DNA of 64,000 bases from Endozoicomonas sp. 4G (GCF_023822025.1 NZ_CP082909.1:1478001-1542000); one strand, 5' to 3'. Shown: positions 37,059 to 47,111, counted from the first letter of the stretch. Notes: generated by a model not told the origin, from the sequence alone. Translations and numbers: made by a program.

Positions 37059-38588
37059 ATGAACCCAGTGGATCCCAACTCCGGTATATCCCAGACCCCC
37101 GTGCAACAGAATGGGCCAGTATCCCAAACGCCAGCTCAGAGTCAGGTAAGCCAAGGTTTCAGCGGCTCGAATTCGGTTTCCAGTTCTGCCAATAGTAACA
37201 GCGGTCAAGCAGTCAGTGTCAGCCCGGATCAGCCGGACTCTTCCAGTGCAGACAGTCGCGACTTTCTGCAAAGAGCTTTTGATGCCAGGCTGGATGGCTT
37301 CAGGGCAGCTGTGCATGAATTCAATCGTCGTTTCAATGCCCAGGATATCGATATTAATGATACCCAGTCGCTCATTCTTATTGTGAAAGGGATGATCAGT
37401 GATACCCAGGCGATGGTGAGTGCTGCCTCTATCGATCAGAACTTTAGTAATCGGCTTTCTGAGCAGAGCAGGAGGGAAGATAGTGCAGCTACTGCCCTCT
37501 CCCTGAGGGGGAATATTCGATCCAGAACCGAAGATTTGACCAACAAAACCGCTCAGCGGGATACCTATGCTGAAAACCTGGCCACCAAGAATCTTTATAA
37601 AACCCTGAAAGAAGCTGAATTGGCCAGTGCTCAGTCCAGTCAGGCCAACAGCAATTATGCCGGTAACCATTCTGTAGTTAACAACAACAGCAATAATAAT
37701 AAAGTCAATCAGTTAACGGCTGAAATCATGATGCTTGAGTATCAAATTGCAGGCATTACCACCGAAATCAGTGCTCTGAATCAGGAGATTCAGACATTGA
37801 AAACCAGCAATGCCACCGATCATACCGCCCTGCTCAAAGCCAACAGACAGCTGAACACAGTGACGGAAACCTTCGTTCGTGTTAACAGTCTTCTGGGACA
37901 AATTCGTCAGAGGTTCGATCCTGCTGCGCTGAAAACCGGTGAAGAAGGTGTGCAAGCCGTCAAAGAGCTCGAACAACAGGTTCAGAAAGAGCAGGTCAGG
38001 GAATCCAGAAAACGTGAGCAGAGCAAAGATGGAGTAAAATCGCTGGATAAAGAGCGCATAAGAGATGGGAGACGGCTAGAGGATGAACGGGCTGATAGTG
38101 AGGAGGGCGTTGATCAGTATCTAACCGCTCAGGAACTGGAAACTCTGCAACAGGTTTTCTCTCCTTCTGACCCCGCTGAGTTAAGAAGTGCTATTCAGCG
38201 CCTTGATGATCAACCACAGATAAGGAACTTGCCTTCAGCCGAAGAAGGTCTCGCTATTGCTCTCAATAGTGTCCCTTCAGAGCAGGCCTTGGAAGACGCC
38301 CTCAATCCTGCGGCAGAGACTCACCGGGGTGACAATCTCAGTTTTGAAGGTGCAAGCAGTCCACAGGTGTTTGCCCGCCTCTGGATGGAAGCCAAGCTCG
38401 AAGAAGGTGAAGAAACCCAGGATGTGAAAGAAGATCACCTGGATGAAGTGGCTGAGAATGTCGATAGCCAGCGCAAGAGCGTGGCTGAGCATCTGCAGGA
38501 TTTTGAATCGATTCCGCTTGAAGTGGCGGAGTCACTGGAAGAGCAGCAGGAAGCCGCGGTTCAAATCAGTAAAGGTAATCGCGTTTGA
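37059..38588 (+). CDS. Candidate type III substrate, coiled-coil protein
   Basis: A 509-residue hydrophilic protein, not recognised. Residues 1-75 are Ser/Gln/Asn-rich without charge (SQTPVQQNGPVSQTPAQSQ), like type III export signals. Coiled-coil segments follow at about 85-230, 235-300 and a highly charged one at 300-360; acidic helices fill the C terminus. There is no transmembrane segment, so it does not look like a pore-forming translocator. Partnership with the upstream chaperone rests on the three-base spacing and a GGAGG site overlapping the chaperone end. Secretion is inferred; role in the host unknown. Confidence 0.6.
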   Translation: MNPVDPNSGISQTPVQQNGPVSQTPAQSQVSQGFSGSNSVSSSANSNSGQAVSVSPDQPDSSSADSRDFLQRAFDARLDGFRAAVHEFNRRFNAQDIDINDTQSLILIVKGMISDTQAMVSAASIDQNFSNRLSEQSRREDSAATALSLRGNIRSRTEDLTNKTAQRDTYAENLATKNLYKTLKEAELASAQSSQANSNYAGNHSVVNNNSNNNKVNQLTAEIMMLEYQIAGITTEISALNQEIQTLKTSNATDHTALLKANRQLNTVTETFVRVNSLLGQIRQRFDPAALKTGEEGVQAVKELEQQVQKEQVRESRKREQSKDGVKSLDKERIRDGRRLEDERADSEEGVDQYLTAQELETLQQVFSPSDPAELRSAIQRLDDQPQIRNLPSAEEGLAIALNSVPSEQALEDALNPAAETHRGDNLSFEGASSPQVFARLWMEAKLEEGEETQDVKEDHLDEVAENVDSQRKSVAEHLQDFESIPLEVAESLEEQQEAAVQISKGNRV

Positions 38589-38683
38589 CACTCTGCGCCG
38601 CTTCCAGTTGCCGTACCGGGCTGGTGCCTGCCACTTCAATCTGTACCAGTCCCAGTAATAACTTTGCAGCAAGTCACCCGCAT

Positions 38684-38712
38684 CTGGTGAAAATCAAAGG
38701 TTCAGGTATAAT
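38684..38712 (+). promoter_or_regulatory. Candidate sigma-70 promoter of aspS
   Basis: A perfect TATAAT at 38707-38712, preceded by a G-G, is the best -10 element between the type III pair and aspS. The -35 side (around CTGGTG) is weak. A hairpin CCTCGTACT/AGTACGGGG (38734-38754) would sit in the leader. Confidence 0.45.
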
Positions 38713-38827
38713 CCCCCGCTAGTCAACATTCCTCCTCGTACTAGAAGTACGGGGTATCCAGTTGAGATAAAACGATGATAATCAGGGCCCGGCCAAGGGT
38801 CTTAGTCCCCCAGTTTCGAGGTATGTT

Positions 38828-40609
38828 ATGCGCAGCCATTATTGCGGCGAACTGAATCTCTCCCATGACGGGCAGGAGGTAACTCTGTGTGGATGGGTAC
38901 ACCGCCGCCGCGACCATGGTGGTGTAATCTTCCTGGATATGCGTGACCGTGAAGGCATCGCCCAGGTGGTTATTGATCCCGACACCGAAGAGGCTTTTGC
39001 CCTCGCTGACAGAGCACGCAGTGAATACGTGCTGAAAATTACCGGATTCGTTCGCCCACGCCCGCAAGGGACTGTAAACACCAATATGGGCACCGGTGAG
39101 ATTGAGGTGTTGGGTAAACAGGTAGACATCCTGAACGAAGCCCAGACGCCCCCTTTCCAGATCGAAGGCTACACCGATGTAGGTGAAGAAGTTCGTCTGA
39201 AAAACCGTGTCGTTGACCTGCGTCGTCCGGAAATGCAGGAAAAAATGATTCTTCGCAGCAAGCTGACCAGTGCCGTGCGCAGCTTTATGGATGAGCACGG
39301 TTATCTGGATGTCGAAACACCGGTTCTGACCCGTGCCACCCCGGAAGGTGCCCGTGACTACCTGGTACCCAGCCGTACCCACGAAGGTAAGTTCTTTGCG
39401 CTGCCACAGTCTCCCCAGCTGTTCAAACAAATGCTGATGGTGGCTGGCTTTGACCGTTACTACCAGATTGTAAAATGCTTCCGTGACGAAGACCTGCGGG
39501 CTGACCGTCAGCCAGAATTTACCCAGATTGATATTGAGACTTCCTTCATGGATGAGTCCCAAATCATGGGCATGGCAGAAGATCTGGTTAAGAGCACCTT
39601 TAAGAAAGTAGGTGATATTGAGCTGGGCGAATTCCCGCACATGACCTTTGCACAAGCCATGAACCGTTATGGCTCTGACAAGCCAGATCTGCGTATCCCT
39701 CTGGAACTGGTGGATGTGGCTGATCTGATGGCTAGCGTTGAATTCAAGGTTTTCAAAGGACCAGCTGAAGATCCAAAAGGGCGTGTCGCTGCTCTGAAAG
39801 TTCCTGGCGGTGCTGAGCTGTCCCGTAAGCAGATTGATGACTACACCAAATTTGTCAGCATCTATGGTGCCAAAGGTTTAGCCTGGATCAAGGTCAACGA
39901 AATCGAAAACGGTGCTAATGGCTTACAGTCTCCGATCATCAAGTTCCTGGGTGACGATGTCACCATGAAGATTATGGAGCGTCTGGATGCCAGCAATGGC
40001 GACATCGTTTTCTTTGGTGCCGACAAAGAGAAGGTGGTTAACGAAGCCCTGGGTGCATTGCGCTGCAAGATCGGTGCTGATCTGAATTTGTACACAAAAG
40101 AGTGGGCGCCACTGTGGGTTGTAGACTTCCCGATGTTTGAAGAAACAGACGACGGTGAGCTGACAGCCCTGCATCACCCGTTCACAGCGCCAACCACTTC
40201 ACCTGAAGAGCTTGAGGCGAATCCTGCTGAAGCTCTGTCCCGTGCTTATGACATGGTGATCAATGGTTACGAAGTGGGCGGTGGTTCTGTTCGTATACAC
40301 AATCAGGCCATGCAGCAGACGGTATTCCGTATCCTGAAGATTGAGGAAGCAGAGCAGCAGGAGAAGTTTGGCTTCCTGCTGGACGCTCTGAAATATGGCG
40401 CACCTCCCCATGGCGGCCTGGCGTTTGGTCTGGATCGTCTGGTGATGCTGCTGTGTGGTACTGATAACATTCGTGATGTCATCGCCTTTCCGAAAACTCA
40501 GTCGGCAGCCTGTCTGCTGACCCAGGCTCCGGGCGAAGTCGACGCTACCCAGCTGCGCGATCTGAACATCCGTATTCGTCGTGCTCCAGCGTCTGCAACC
40601 AGTCACTGA
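38828..40609 (+). CDS. aspS: Aspartyl-tRNA synthetase
   Basis: AspRS, 593 residues, bacterial type. N-terminal OB fold anticodon domain ([22 protein letters not shown]), class II motif 1 and 2 ([20 protein letters not shown]), the GAD insertion domain (about 280-420), and motif 3 near the end ([15 protein letters not shown]). The C-terminal RDLNIRIRR is usual. Many bacteria lacking AsnRS or gatCAB variation have a non-discriminating form; the sequence alone does not settle that. Confidence 0.98.
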   Translation: MRSHYCGELNLSHDGQEVTLCGWVHRRRDHGGVIFLDMRDREGIAQVVIDPDTEEAFALADRARSEYVLKITGFVRPRPQGTVNTNMGTGEIEVLGKQVDILNEAQTPPFQIEGYTDVGEEVRLKNRVVDLRRPEMQEKMILRSKLTSAVRSFMDEHGYLDVETPVLTRATPEGARDYLVPSRTHEGKFFALPQSPQLFKQMLMVAGFDRYYQIVKCFRDEDLRADRQPEFTQIDIETSFMDESQIMGMAEDLVKSTFKKVGDIELGEFPHMTFAQAMNRYGSDKPDLRIPLELVDVADLMASVEFKVFKGPAEDPKGRVAALKVPGGAELSRKQIDDYTKFVSIYGAKGLAWIKVNEIENGANGLQSPIIKFLGDDVTMKIMERLDASNGDIVFFGADKEKVVNEALGALRCKIGADLNLYTKEWAPLWVVDFPMFEETDDGELTALHHPFTAPTTSPEELEANPAEALSRAYDMVINGYEVGGGSVRIHNQAMQQTVFRILKIEEAEQQEKFGFLLDALKYGAPPHGGLAFGLDRLVMLLCGTDNIRDVIAFPKTQSAACLLTQAPGEVDATQLRDLNIRIRRAPASATSH

Positions 40610-40665
40610 TTGTTCAAGCGTCTGCGACTGTTTTAGCGTCTGCGACTAATTAAAAGGTCTGCGAC
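40588..40665 (+). repeat. Short direct repeats at the aspS 3' end
   Basis: AGCGTCTGCGAC or a close variant occurs four times: 40588-40599 (inside the last aspS codons), 40617-40628, 40635-40646 and 40655-40665. Spacing is 29, 18 and about 20 bases. They look like local slippage copies and precede the terminator. Confidence 0.7.
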
Positions 40666-40683
40666 CAATCAATCCATTGTTAA

Positions 40684-40702
40684 AGGCCGGTTTTACCGGC
40701 CT
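40684..40702 (+). terminator. Hairpin between aspS and yebC
   Basis: AGGCCGG (40684-40690) pairs with CCGGCCT (40696-40702) around TTTTA. The following GTTC is a weak T run, so termination may be partial and yebC may be read through. Confidence 0.6.
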
Positions 40703-40730
40703 GTTCAAGAAAAGATAAAGGGTATTTTCT

Positions 40731-41477
40731 ATGGCAGGTCATAGTAAATGGGCCAATATCAAGCACCGTAAGGCGGCACAGGACGCCAAGCGTGGCAAAG
40801 TCTTCACCAAAATCATTCGTGAGCTGGTGGTAGCGGCCAAGCAGGGCGGTGGCAATATCGAGGATAACCCCAAGCTGCGCCAGGTGGTTGATAAGGCTCT
40901 GGGTGCCAATATGACCCGTGATACCATCAACCGGGCCATTGCCCGGGGTGCTGGTGGCGATGATGATTCCAATATGGAAGAAGTCACCTACGAAGGTTAT
41001 GGCGTTGGCGGTATCGCAGTTCTGGTGGAATGCCTGACAGACAACCGTAACCGTACCGTTGCCGAAGTGCGTCATGCCTTCTCCAAGCACGGTGGCAACC
41101 TGGGTACTGACGGTTCTGTCGCCTATCTGTTTGAGCGCAAAGGGCAGATTTTCTTCGAACCGGGCCTGAATGAAGACACGGTTATGGAAGCCGCTCTGGA
41201 AGCCGGTGCTGAAGACGTTGTGACTAACGACGATGGTTCCATTGAAGTGGTGACTGAGTGGACTGAATTCATGGCCGTAAAAGAAGCCATTGAAGCTGCG
41301 GGTCTGACCCCGGCGGGTGGTGAAGTGGCAATGATCGCTTCCACCCAGACGGAACTGGATAAAGACGGTGCAGAAAAAATCATGAAGCTGGTGGATCGTC
41401 TGGAAGATCTGGACGATGTACAAAACGTTTACACCAACGCTGATATCTCTGCCGAAGTGATGGAGCAGCTGGGTTAA
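40731..41477 (+). CDS. yebC: YebC/PmpR-family protein
   Basis: A 248-residue three-domain protein of the YebC/TACO1 family. It starts with [22 protein letters not shown]-type residues (positions 1-20), continues with [17 protein letters not shown] and [13 protein letters not shown], and ends with the dimer domain ([19 protein letters not shown]). Members have been described as transcription regulators (PmpR) and more recently as factors that ease ribosome stalling on proline-rich stretches. It is kept between aspS and ruvC as in pseudomonads. Confidence 0.95.
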   Translation: MAGHSKWANIKHRKAAQDAKRGKVFTKIIRELVVAAKQGGGNIEDNPKLRQVVDKALGANMTRDTINRAIARGAGGDDDSNMEEVTYEGYGVGGIAVLVECLTDNRNRTVAEVRHAFSKHGGNLGTDGSVAYLFERKGQIFFEPGLNEDTVMEAALEAGAEDVVTNDDGSIEVVTEWTEFMAVKEAIEAAGLTPAGGEVAMIASTQTELDKDGAEKIMKLVDRLEDLDDVQNVYTNADISAEVMEQLG

Positions 41478-41662
41478 GTTGTTCCTTCCTTTTGAATGGC
41501 CTCGATAACGAAAGTGTCGGGGCTTTTTTGATGCTGTTTTTGCTCTGACAGTCTCGAGGGCAAATCAGTGAATGCCCAGACATTGAAGCCCACCAGCAGC
41601 ATAAACAATACTGCCGTGATAGCAGTGATAATTATTAATGTTTTTAGTAGGTCAGACATTGA
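41474..41662 (-). CDS. Small single-pass membrane protein
   Basis: A 62-residue protein with one hydrophobic helix (about 5-27, [20 protein letters not shown]) followed by a soluble tail ([18 protein letters not shown]). The ATG at 41662 has GGAAACG upstream; an upstream in-frame GTG is possible. Its stop overlaps the yebC stop by four bases on the opposite strand. It is not part of the usual yebC-ruvC order. Function unknown; coding status moderately supported. Confidence 0.5.
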   Translation of the reverse strand, partial: SMSDLLKTLIIITAITAVLFMLLVGFNVWAFTDLPSRLSEQKQHQKSPDTFVIEAIQKEGTT

Positions 41663-41864
41663 TCGTTTCCGGATCACCATGAAAGTATTGCCGGAGAAAT
41701 ACTAAGCTGCTTCCATCGTTACTCACAGGCAAGTTTGGTAATTCAGTGTTCTTGAATTGTAAGTTTCTGATACCTTGCCCCATCGCTGGTATATTGTATG
41801 GATGTACAGTATCCTTTCGGCATAAACATTGGTACTGAAATCCTGACTTGAGAATACATTCTGA

Positions 41865-42389
41865 ATGGCCATCCTGATGGGGATAGATCCGGGATCAAGA
41901 ATTACCGGCTATGGATTAATTGAAGAAGTAGGTAATAAAACACACTACGTGGCGTCCGGGTGTATTCGTATCCGGGAAGCGCCCCTGCCAGAGCGATTGC
42001 AGCAGATTTATGACGGTATCAGCACCCTGATTGAACGTTACTCACCACAGTCAGTGGGTATAGAGCAGGTCTTTATGTCCAGGAACGCTGACTCGGCACT
42101 GAAGCTGGGGCAGGCCAGGGCAGCGGCCATTGTGGCGGTGGTTAATCACCATATTGAGGTATCGGAGTATTCTGCCCGGCAGGTCAAGCAGGCGGTGGTT
42201 GGCAAAGGTTCCGCAGATAAGCATCAGGTAAAGCACATGGTAAAGTCGATTCTTGACCTGAGTGATACTCCCCAGGCTGATGCTGCCGATGCTCTGGCGG
42301 TGGCACTTTGTCATTCCCATACCCGCTCCAGCCTGGTCAGAATGGCGGGTGCTACGGGTACCCGACGTCGGCGTCTCACAGGTTCCTAA
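41865..42389 (+). CDS. ruvC: RuvC Holliday junction endonuclease
   Basis: RuvC, 174 residues, is the dimeric nuclease that cuts Holliday junctions after RuvAB branch migration. The four acidic residues are in MGIDPGS (Asp7), VGIEQVF (Glu), and the C-terminal [10 protein letters not shown] pair. The basic helix near 100-120 ([19 protein letters not shown]) is conserved. The following gene points the other way and its stop overlaps this one by four bases, so ruvC is not cotranscribed with ruvA here. Confidence 0.97.
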   Translation: MAILMGIDPGSRITGYGLIEEVGNKTHYVASGCIRIREAPLPERLQQIYDGISTLIERYSPQSVGIEQVFMSRNADSALKLGQARAAAIVAVVNHHIEVSEYSARQVKQAVVGKGSADKHQVKHMVKSILDLSDTPQADAADALAVALCHSHTRSSLVRMAGATGTRRRRLTGS

Positions 42390-42961
42390 TGCGGATAAAC
42401 ACAAAGGTGGAAGGACGCGATGCAAAGCACCAGATCCAGAATTTGTTGTGGCGTATAGATTTTCACCAGCGCTGTCCAGTTGGCTGAACTTATGGTCTGT
42501 TTTTTGTAGAGTTCTTCGGTGGTTCTCAGTATCAGGCGTTGATGGCTGTTCCAGCCCGGAGCCAGATGGCCGTGAGCAACCATTTGCACATCACTGGCTT
42601 GCAGGCCGGTGTCCAGGGCGCATTGAGCAATCACCGGGGTCAGGTGTCTGGCATTGCACAGGTAGGCACTTCGAAGGGCAACCAGAGCGCGATCTTTCAG
42701 GGGGAGGCTGCTATAGCCTTGCATATAACTGGTAAAGCTGCGAGCAGGTTTGGCAAGCTCAGGTGAACTTGGCAGGGGCTCTGGAAAGTCCTCCTGCAAC
42801 AGAAATTTCTGTGACTGAATAAAAGGTATAGAAATAGCGCCACCGGCTACAGCGGGATGGTATTCACTGGCCAGACCGGCCTCGGGCAGGATCTGCCAGA
42901 GTGATCCTAGAAACGTGCGAAGTTTTGTCAAGGGGTGGGCTCCTCCGGACTTCTGAGCCAT
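42386..42961 (-). CDS. Carboxymuconolactone decarboxylase-like protein
   Basis: A 191-residue all-helical protein resembling the CMD/AhpD-like family. The core is [21 protein letters not shown], where family members have a Glu/Cys...His motif, here C-N-A-R-H. The later [26 protein letters not shown] is typical of the second half. AhpD members use the Cys pair as a peroxide-reducing system; only one Cys is in that motif here, so the activity is unclear. It lies inside the split ruv cluster on the opposite strand. Confidence 0.7.
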   Translation of the reverse strand: MAQKSGGAHPLTKLRTFLGSLWQILPEAGLASEYHPAVAGGAISIPFIQSQKFLLQEDFPEPLPSSPELAKPARSFTSYMQGYSSLPLKDRALVALRSAYLCNARHLTPVIAQCALDTGLQASDVQMVAHGHLAPGWNSHQRLILRTTEELYKKQTISSANWTALVKIYTPQQILDLVLCIASFHLCVYPH

Positions 42962-43076
42962 CAGATTGAATGTCTCTCAGTGATTAGAGAGGGACAATTC
43001 TCAGGAGTTCGTGGTCGCCGGTGTATTGTTAGGTGTTCTGACCCCATAGTCAGAAAATTCAAAATCTGGAAAAACG

Positions 43077-43688
43077 ATGATTGGAAAAATTCGGGGCCTT
43101 CTGGCTGACAGGCAGCCTCCTCATTTGTTGATCGAAGCCCATGGTATCGGGTACGAAGTGGAAGCTCCGATGTCGGTTTTTTACAAACTGCCGGAGATTG
43201 GGCAAGAAGTCGTTTTACATACCCACTTTGTGGTGCGGGAAGACGCTCAGCTTTTGTACGGTTTCAGCAGTCGTGATGAACGGGAGTTGTTCAGAACCTT
43301 GATCAAGGTTAATGGAGTTGGTCCCAAGCTTGGGCTGACTCTGTTGTCAGGTATCGAAGCGGATGCTTTTGTGCGCTGTGTACAAGAAGGTGACAGTGCC
43401 ACGCTGGTGAAGTTACCGGGTGTCGGTAAAAAAACCGCCGAGCGGCTGATTGTTGAAATGAAAGACAAGCTGGATCGCTGGCAGTCAGCCCCCCTGCTGG
43501 AAGGGAAACCCTTGGTTGCCGGTGGTGAAATGGCTGTGGCAGCAAAAGATAACGAACAGGAAGCGGTCAGTGCGCTGGTGGCCCTGGGTTACAAGCCCCA
43601 GGAAGCCAGCAAGGTCATCGGCAAGCTGTTCAAGGAAGGCATGACCAGCGAAGAGCTGATTCGTCAGGCTCTGAAAAGTATGATCTGA
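43077..43688 (+). CDS. ruvA: RuvA Holliday junction-binding protein
   Basis: RuvA, 203 residues, forms tetramers that hold the Holliday junction open. Domain I is an OB fold (1-65, MIGKIRGLL and DAQLLYGF), domain II carries two helix-hairpin-helix motifs ([15 protein letters not shown] and [13 protein letters not shown]), and domain III after a flexible linker ([20 protein letters not shown]) binds RuvB. The ATG has weak upstream Shine-Dalgarno sequence (GGAAAAACG). It is separated from ruvB by an opposite-strand transporter gene. Confidence 0.97.
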   Translation: MIGKIRGLLADRQPPHLLIEAHGIGYEVEAPMSVFYKLPEIGQEVVLHTHFVVREDAQLLYGFSSRDERELFRTLIKVNGVGPKLGLTLLSGIEADAFVRCVQEGDSATLVKLPGVGKKTAERLIVEMKDKLDRWQSAPLLEGKPLVAGGEMAVAAKDNEQEAVSALVALGYKPQEASKVIGKLFKEGMTSEELIRQALKSMI

Positions 43689-43724
43689 TGGCTCCCGGTA
43701 TTATTGAGTAGCCATTGAGTAGCT

Positions 43725-43747
43725 GGTGAGGCACGGGGTGTCTCACC
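43725..43747. terminator. Hairpin between ruvA and the EamA gene
   Basis: GGTGAGGCA (43725-43733) pairs with TGTCTCACC (43739-43747), one G-T pair, with a CGGGG loop. It overlaps the last codons of the convergent transporter gene. Confidence 0.5.
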
Positions 43748-44642
43748 GGCTTGCCTGATTTGCAATTTTCTGAGTGAGCCTTCTGGCCGAGTCAACACAG
43801 ATGATTGCGGTAGCCAGCCAGATAAAGCTGTAGCTGAACCACTGTTGTGCTGTGAAGACTTCCCCCAGGGCAGTGATGGCCACCACAAAGATCAAAGCAG
43901 GCTCCAGGTAGCTCAACAAGCCAAACAGGCTGACAGGCAGATTCCTGGAAGCGTTGATGTAACAGATCAGTGACAGGCTGCAGAGCACTCCCAGACCCGG
44001 CAGCAGATACCACAGGGTGGCGGAGCGGGTCAGGTTCTGGATAAAGCTCTGATCGCTCATCAGTATGAACAGACTGGCTGGCAAGAACAGCAAATGCTCA
44101 AACAACAGAGCTGGCAGGGTGTCGACCTGCAAAGGCTTACGGATAATGAAATAGACTGGATAAAGCCCTGCTATTGCCAGACTGACCCAGGGTAGCGAGC
44201 CCTGTTGCCAAAGCATGGCAAGCACGCCCAGTGAGGCGAACCCCATGGCAAAGTACTGAGCTTTGTTCAGTCTCTCGTTAAAGACCAGCTTGCCGGTTAG
44301 CGCCAGGGTCAGGGGCAACAAAAAATAGCCCAGAGACAGATCCTGAGTTTTATTATTCACAGGGCCCCAGACAAACAGCCACCACTGAAAGCCAACGATC
44401 AATCCACCCAGAGACAGCATCAGCACGGTTTTCCGGCAGAGAAAAATGGCACTGAAACTCTGCAGTCGGTCCATGCGATAGCAGACCAGCGCCAGACACA
44501 GGGCACTGAAAATGATCCGGTTCCAGAACAAGGTATTTCCGGTCAGTTCAGTCAGCTGGATATAGACGGGCACAAGCCCGAATAGCATAGAGGCCAGAAC
44601 CGAGTTGGTCAGGCCTTTTCCTGAAACCAAATGTGTATTCAT
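43743..44642 (-). CDS. EamA/RarD-type drug/metabolite transporter
   Basis: A 299-residue inner-membrane protein with ten predicted helices, consistent with two EamA repeats. The start SVLASMLFGLVPVYIQLTELTG and FQWWLFVWGPVNNKTQDLSLGYFLLPL match the RarD subgroup, where a W-x-x-N-x-x stretch and LGYFINPL are typical. Substrate not known. It runs against ruvA and away from ruvB. Upstream region shared with ruvB (144 bases). Confidence 0.83.
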   Translation of the reverse strand: MNTHLVSGKGLTNSVLASMLFGLVPVYIQLTELTGNTLFWNRIIFSALCLALVCYRMDRLQSFSAIFLCRKTVLMLSLGGLIVGFQWWLFVWGPVNNKTQDLSLGYFLLPLTLALTGKLVFNERLNKAQYFAMGFASLGVLAMLWQQGSLPWVSLAIAGLYPVYFIIRKPLQVDTLPALLFEHLLFLPASLFILMSDQSFIQNLTRSATLWYLLPGLGVLCSLSLICYINASRNLPVSLFGLLSYLEPALIFVVAITALGEVFTAQQWFSYSFIWLATAIICVDSARRLTQKIANQASR

Positions 44643-44785
44643 TCCGAGTACTTCCTTTAATCAGAATTGAGCTTGTTCGATCAAGCTACTTGGACGATCA
44701 ATAAAGTGTTTTGTTCCCAGGGTGGGTTTGTTTTTTTAACCGACTGGAGATGGTACGCTGAGACTAATGGCAAAAGAGCTAAAAC

Positions 44786-45796
44786 ATGATTGAAGCAGAT
44801 CGATTAATATCCTCCTCGGAGCGCCCTTTGGAAGAGGTGCTGGACCGGGCCATTCGTCCGGTAAAACTGGCTGATTATGTAGGGCAGCCAAAAGTCAAAG
44901 AGCAGATGGAGATTTTTATCCAGGCGGCAAGGCGTCGTAATGATGCCCTGGATCATACCCTCATATTCGGACCCCCGGGACTCGGTAAAACGACGCTTTC
45001 CAACATACTGGCCAATGAGATGGGCAGCAATATTCGCACGACTTCTGGCCCGGTCCTGGAAAAAGCAGGCGATCTGGCAGCCCTGCTGACCAACCTTGAA
45101 CCCAATGATGTTTTGTTTATTGATGAGATTCACCGGCTCAGCCCAGTGGTAGAAGAAGTGCTGTATCCAGCGATGGAAGATTATCAGCTGGACATAATGA
45201 TTGGTGAAGGCCCGGCTGCGCGATCCATCAAACTGGATTTGCCTCCCTTCACTCTGGTTGGGGCGACAACCAGAGCGGGTTTGCTGACCTCGCCACTGCG
45301 GGATCGCTTTGGTATTGTGCAGAGGCTGGAGTTTTACAATATTGAGGATTTGACTCATATCGTCGAACGTTCTGCTGGCATTCTGGGGGTGGGCATTGAT
45401 AAAGATGGGGCAGGGGAGATAGCCCGACGCTCCAGGGGAACCCCCAGAATTGCCAACCGACTGCTGCGCAGGGTAAGGGATTTTGCTGAGGTTAAGGGCG
45501 ATGGTGTGATCCATAAGGAAACCGCCGATGCCGCGTTGAATATGCTGGATGTCGATGCCAGCGGTTTTGACCATATGGACAGACGACTGCTGTTGGCTAT
45601 GATCGAAAAGTTTGATGGTGGCCCGGTTGGGGTGGACAGCCTGGCAGCCGCGATCAGTGAAGAGCGGGATACCATCGAAGATGTCCTGGAGCCTTATCTG
45701 ATACAACAGGGCTATATAATGAGAACCCCCAGAGGGCGCATGGTCACCCGACACGCGTACCTGCATTTTGGGCTCGATGAACAGACCAGAGAATAG
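44786..45796 (+). CDS. ruvB: RuvB branch-migration helicase
   Basis: RuvB, 336 residues, is the AAA+ motor hexamer that drives RuvA-bound junctions. Walker [10 protein letters not shown] near residues 64-72, Walker [10 protein letters not shown], sensor 1 GATTRAG, arginine finger in LRDRFG, and a C-terminal winged helix ([22 protein letters not shown]). Full length. It is followed not by ybgC, as in pseudomonads, but by a repeat and the DUF3800/AAA insertion. Confidence 0.98.
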   Translation: MIEADRLISSSERPLEEVLDRAIRPVKLADYVGQPKVKEQMEIFIQAARRRNDALDHTLIFGPPGLGKTTLSNILANEMGSNIRTTSGPVLEKAGDLAALLTNLEPNDVLFIDEIHRLSPVVEEVLYPAMEDYQLDIMIGEGPAARSIKLDLPPFTLVGATTRAGLLTSPLRDRFGIVQRLEFYNIEDLTHIVERSAGILGVGIDKDGAGEIARRSRGTPRIANRLLRRVRDFAEVKGDGVIHKETADAALNMLDVDASGFDHMDRRLLLAMIEKFDGGPVGVDSLAAAISEERDTIEDVLEPYLIQQGYIMRTPRGRMVTRHAYLHFGLDEQTRE

Positions 45797-46141
45797 TGGT
45801 ACGTCGCTTCAATGAGTTTGATGTGAACAATCTACGTGCATCCTGAGCAGAGTCGAAGGGCGCTCAGGATGAACGGAACGTAACCCGTCAATTTCATTGA
45901 AATGATGTACCAGAGCCGATAACAGTTATTGCCAGAAGTAGTTTGGTAGAAGCTTTCAAGATATATGGCTGGTTTTCGAAGCTGCTCTTGATCTTTTGGC
46001 CACATAGCCCTAGACTTCTGGCTGTAGCTACACAGGCAGCTAGAAATAGTTGCCAAATATCCTACGCCGAACTAACCTCTCGGCGTAGTAAAGGGTGCCA
46101 AAATCGCGCCCTTTTTTCATTTCTGGGGAATCAGTTTTTAG
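45797..46141. other. Intergenic region ruvB / DUF3800
   Basis: Holds the palindromic repeat at 45808-45876 and then AT-rich sequence with a perfect 8-base inverted repeat GCCGAACTAACCTCTCGGC near 46066. No gene is apparent. The latter hairpin, CGCCGA/TCGGCG, could terminate the upstream transcript or precede the DUF3800 leader. Confidence 0.45.
45808..45876. repeat. Dispersed REP-like palindrome, copy 1
   Basis: A 30-base leader (45808-45837, TTCAATGAGTTTGATGTGAA plus 10 more) is followed by CATCCTGAGC (45839-45848) and its exact complement GCTCAGGATG (45862-45871) with a 13-base loop. Leader and stem recur at 63187-63250, where the loop is present in reverse complement, so this is a mobile or copied repeat rather than a gene part. 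Confidence 0.85.
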
Positions 46142-47071
46142 ATGTACTTCTGCTATGTTGATGAGTCGGGCGACACTGCTTCTTTGTCTACTCAAAATAA
46201 AAACTCCATGCCTGTGTTTGTCTTGGGGGGATTAATTCTGAAAGAAGCAAATGTAGCCTCATTTACTAAGAAGTTTGTTGGAATAAAGAAAAAATACTTC
46301 CCTTCCTTAGCTAAAAATCTTGAACGGCCAATTGATCTTATAAGAAAAGAAATTAAAGGTTCTGATCTCAGAAACCCCAAAAGCTTGAAAAGTCATAATA
46401 AATGGACTCATACAGAACGGTTTTTGAATGAACTACTAAATCTTGTCAATACTCATAATGGTAGGATTATTGGTAGGGTTTACGTAAAAAAAGCAGATAA
46501 AGATACCAGCAGTGTTGGCATGTACACTTCAGCCCTGCAATATATTTGCACTGAGTTCAACGCTTTTCTTGAAGAAAGGGATGAAAAAGGCGTAATTATC
46601 GCCGATTCTCGAAGCCATCAGCTTGATATTCAAACGTCTCATTCAATATTCACGCAGAAGTTCAAGTTTGAAGGCGATGAATACCCGAAGTTAGTTGAAA
46701 TGCCGGTCTTTGGAAAAAGTGATAATCACTCGGGCTTACAAGTATCCGATATTATTTGTTCTGCACTGTTGTTTCCATTTGCTTCGCATACATATTGCCT
46801 GGAGTATTCGGCACAGCTCAAAAACATACATGTGCAACCTTGCCACGAGAAGTTAAAGCAGGCATTTCACCGGCGGGTTGCAGGATTGCAGTATAGAAGG
46901 ATCGATCCTGATGACCAAAACCAAAAAAGGAAGGTTGGGGGTGTTTTTTTATCAAACCATCTCGATCAAAAGCCTACTCATCTGTTCTTTCAGAAGCCGG
47001 TAACAATAGACGATAAACTTGAAAAGCTTGTTACAAAGTTTTCAGCTCAGGGGAACTTTCATTCCGTCTGA
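46142..47071 (+). CDS. DUF3800-domain protein
   Basis: A 309-residue protein of the DUF3800 group, which has an RNase H-like fold prediction. Motifs: YVDESGD (Asp7, Asp11) at the N terminus, IIADSRS (Asp155) in the middle, and GLQVSDIICSALL (Asp203) near the end, the typical order for a metal-binding acidic set. The family recurs in phage, plasmid and defence contexts with unknown function. The gene is more AT-rich than its neighbours and lacks a strong ribosome site. The large AAA gene starts 40 bases later, so the two probably form an operon. Confidence 0.8.
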   Translation: MYFCYVDESGDTASLSTQNKNSMPVFVLGGLILKEANVASFTKKFVGIKKKYFPSLAKNLERPIDLIRKEIKGSDLRNPKSLKSHNKWTHTERFLNELLNLVNTHNGRIIGRVYVKKADKDTSSVGMYTSALQYICTEFNAFLEERDEKGVIIADSRSHQLDIQTSHSIFTQKFKFEGDEYPKLVEMPVFGKSDNHSGLQVSDIICSALLFPFASHTYCLEYSAQLKNIHVQPCHEKLKQAFHRRVAGLQYRRIDPDDQNQKRKVGGVFLSNHLDQKPTHLFFQKPVTIDDKLEKLVTKFSAQGNFHSV

Positions 47072-47111
47072 AGGTCACAGGTACTTTCAGATAACAGGAG
47101 TGGGAGTGACT

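Noticed and set aside
38741-39655. Minus-strand frame of 304 codons opposite aspS
   Set aside because: Antisense shadow of the well-conserved aspS gene.
44804-45766. Minus-strand frame of 320 codons opposite ruvB
   Set aside because: RuvB motifs on the plus strand are complete; the antisense frame is His/Gln-rich and without domains.
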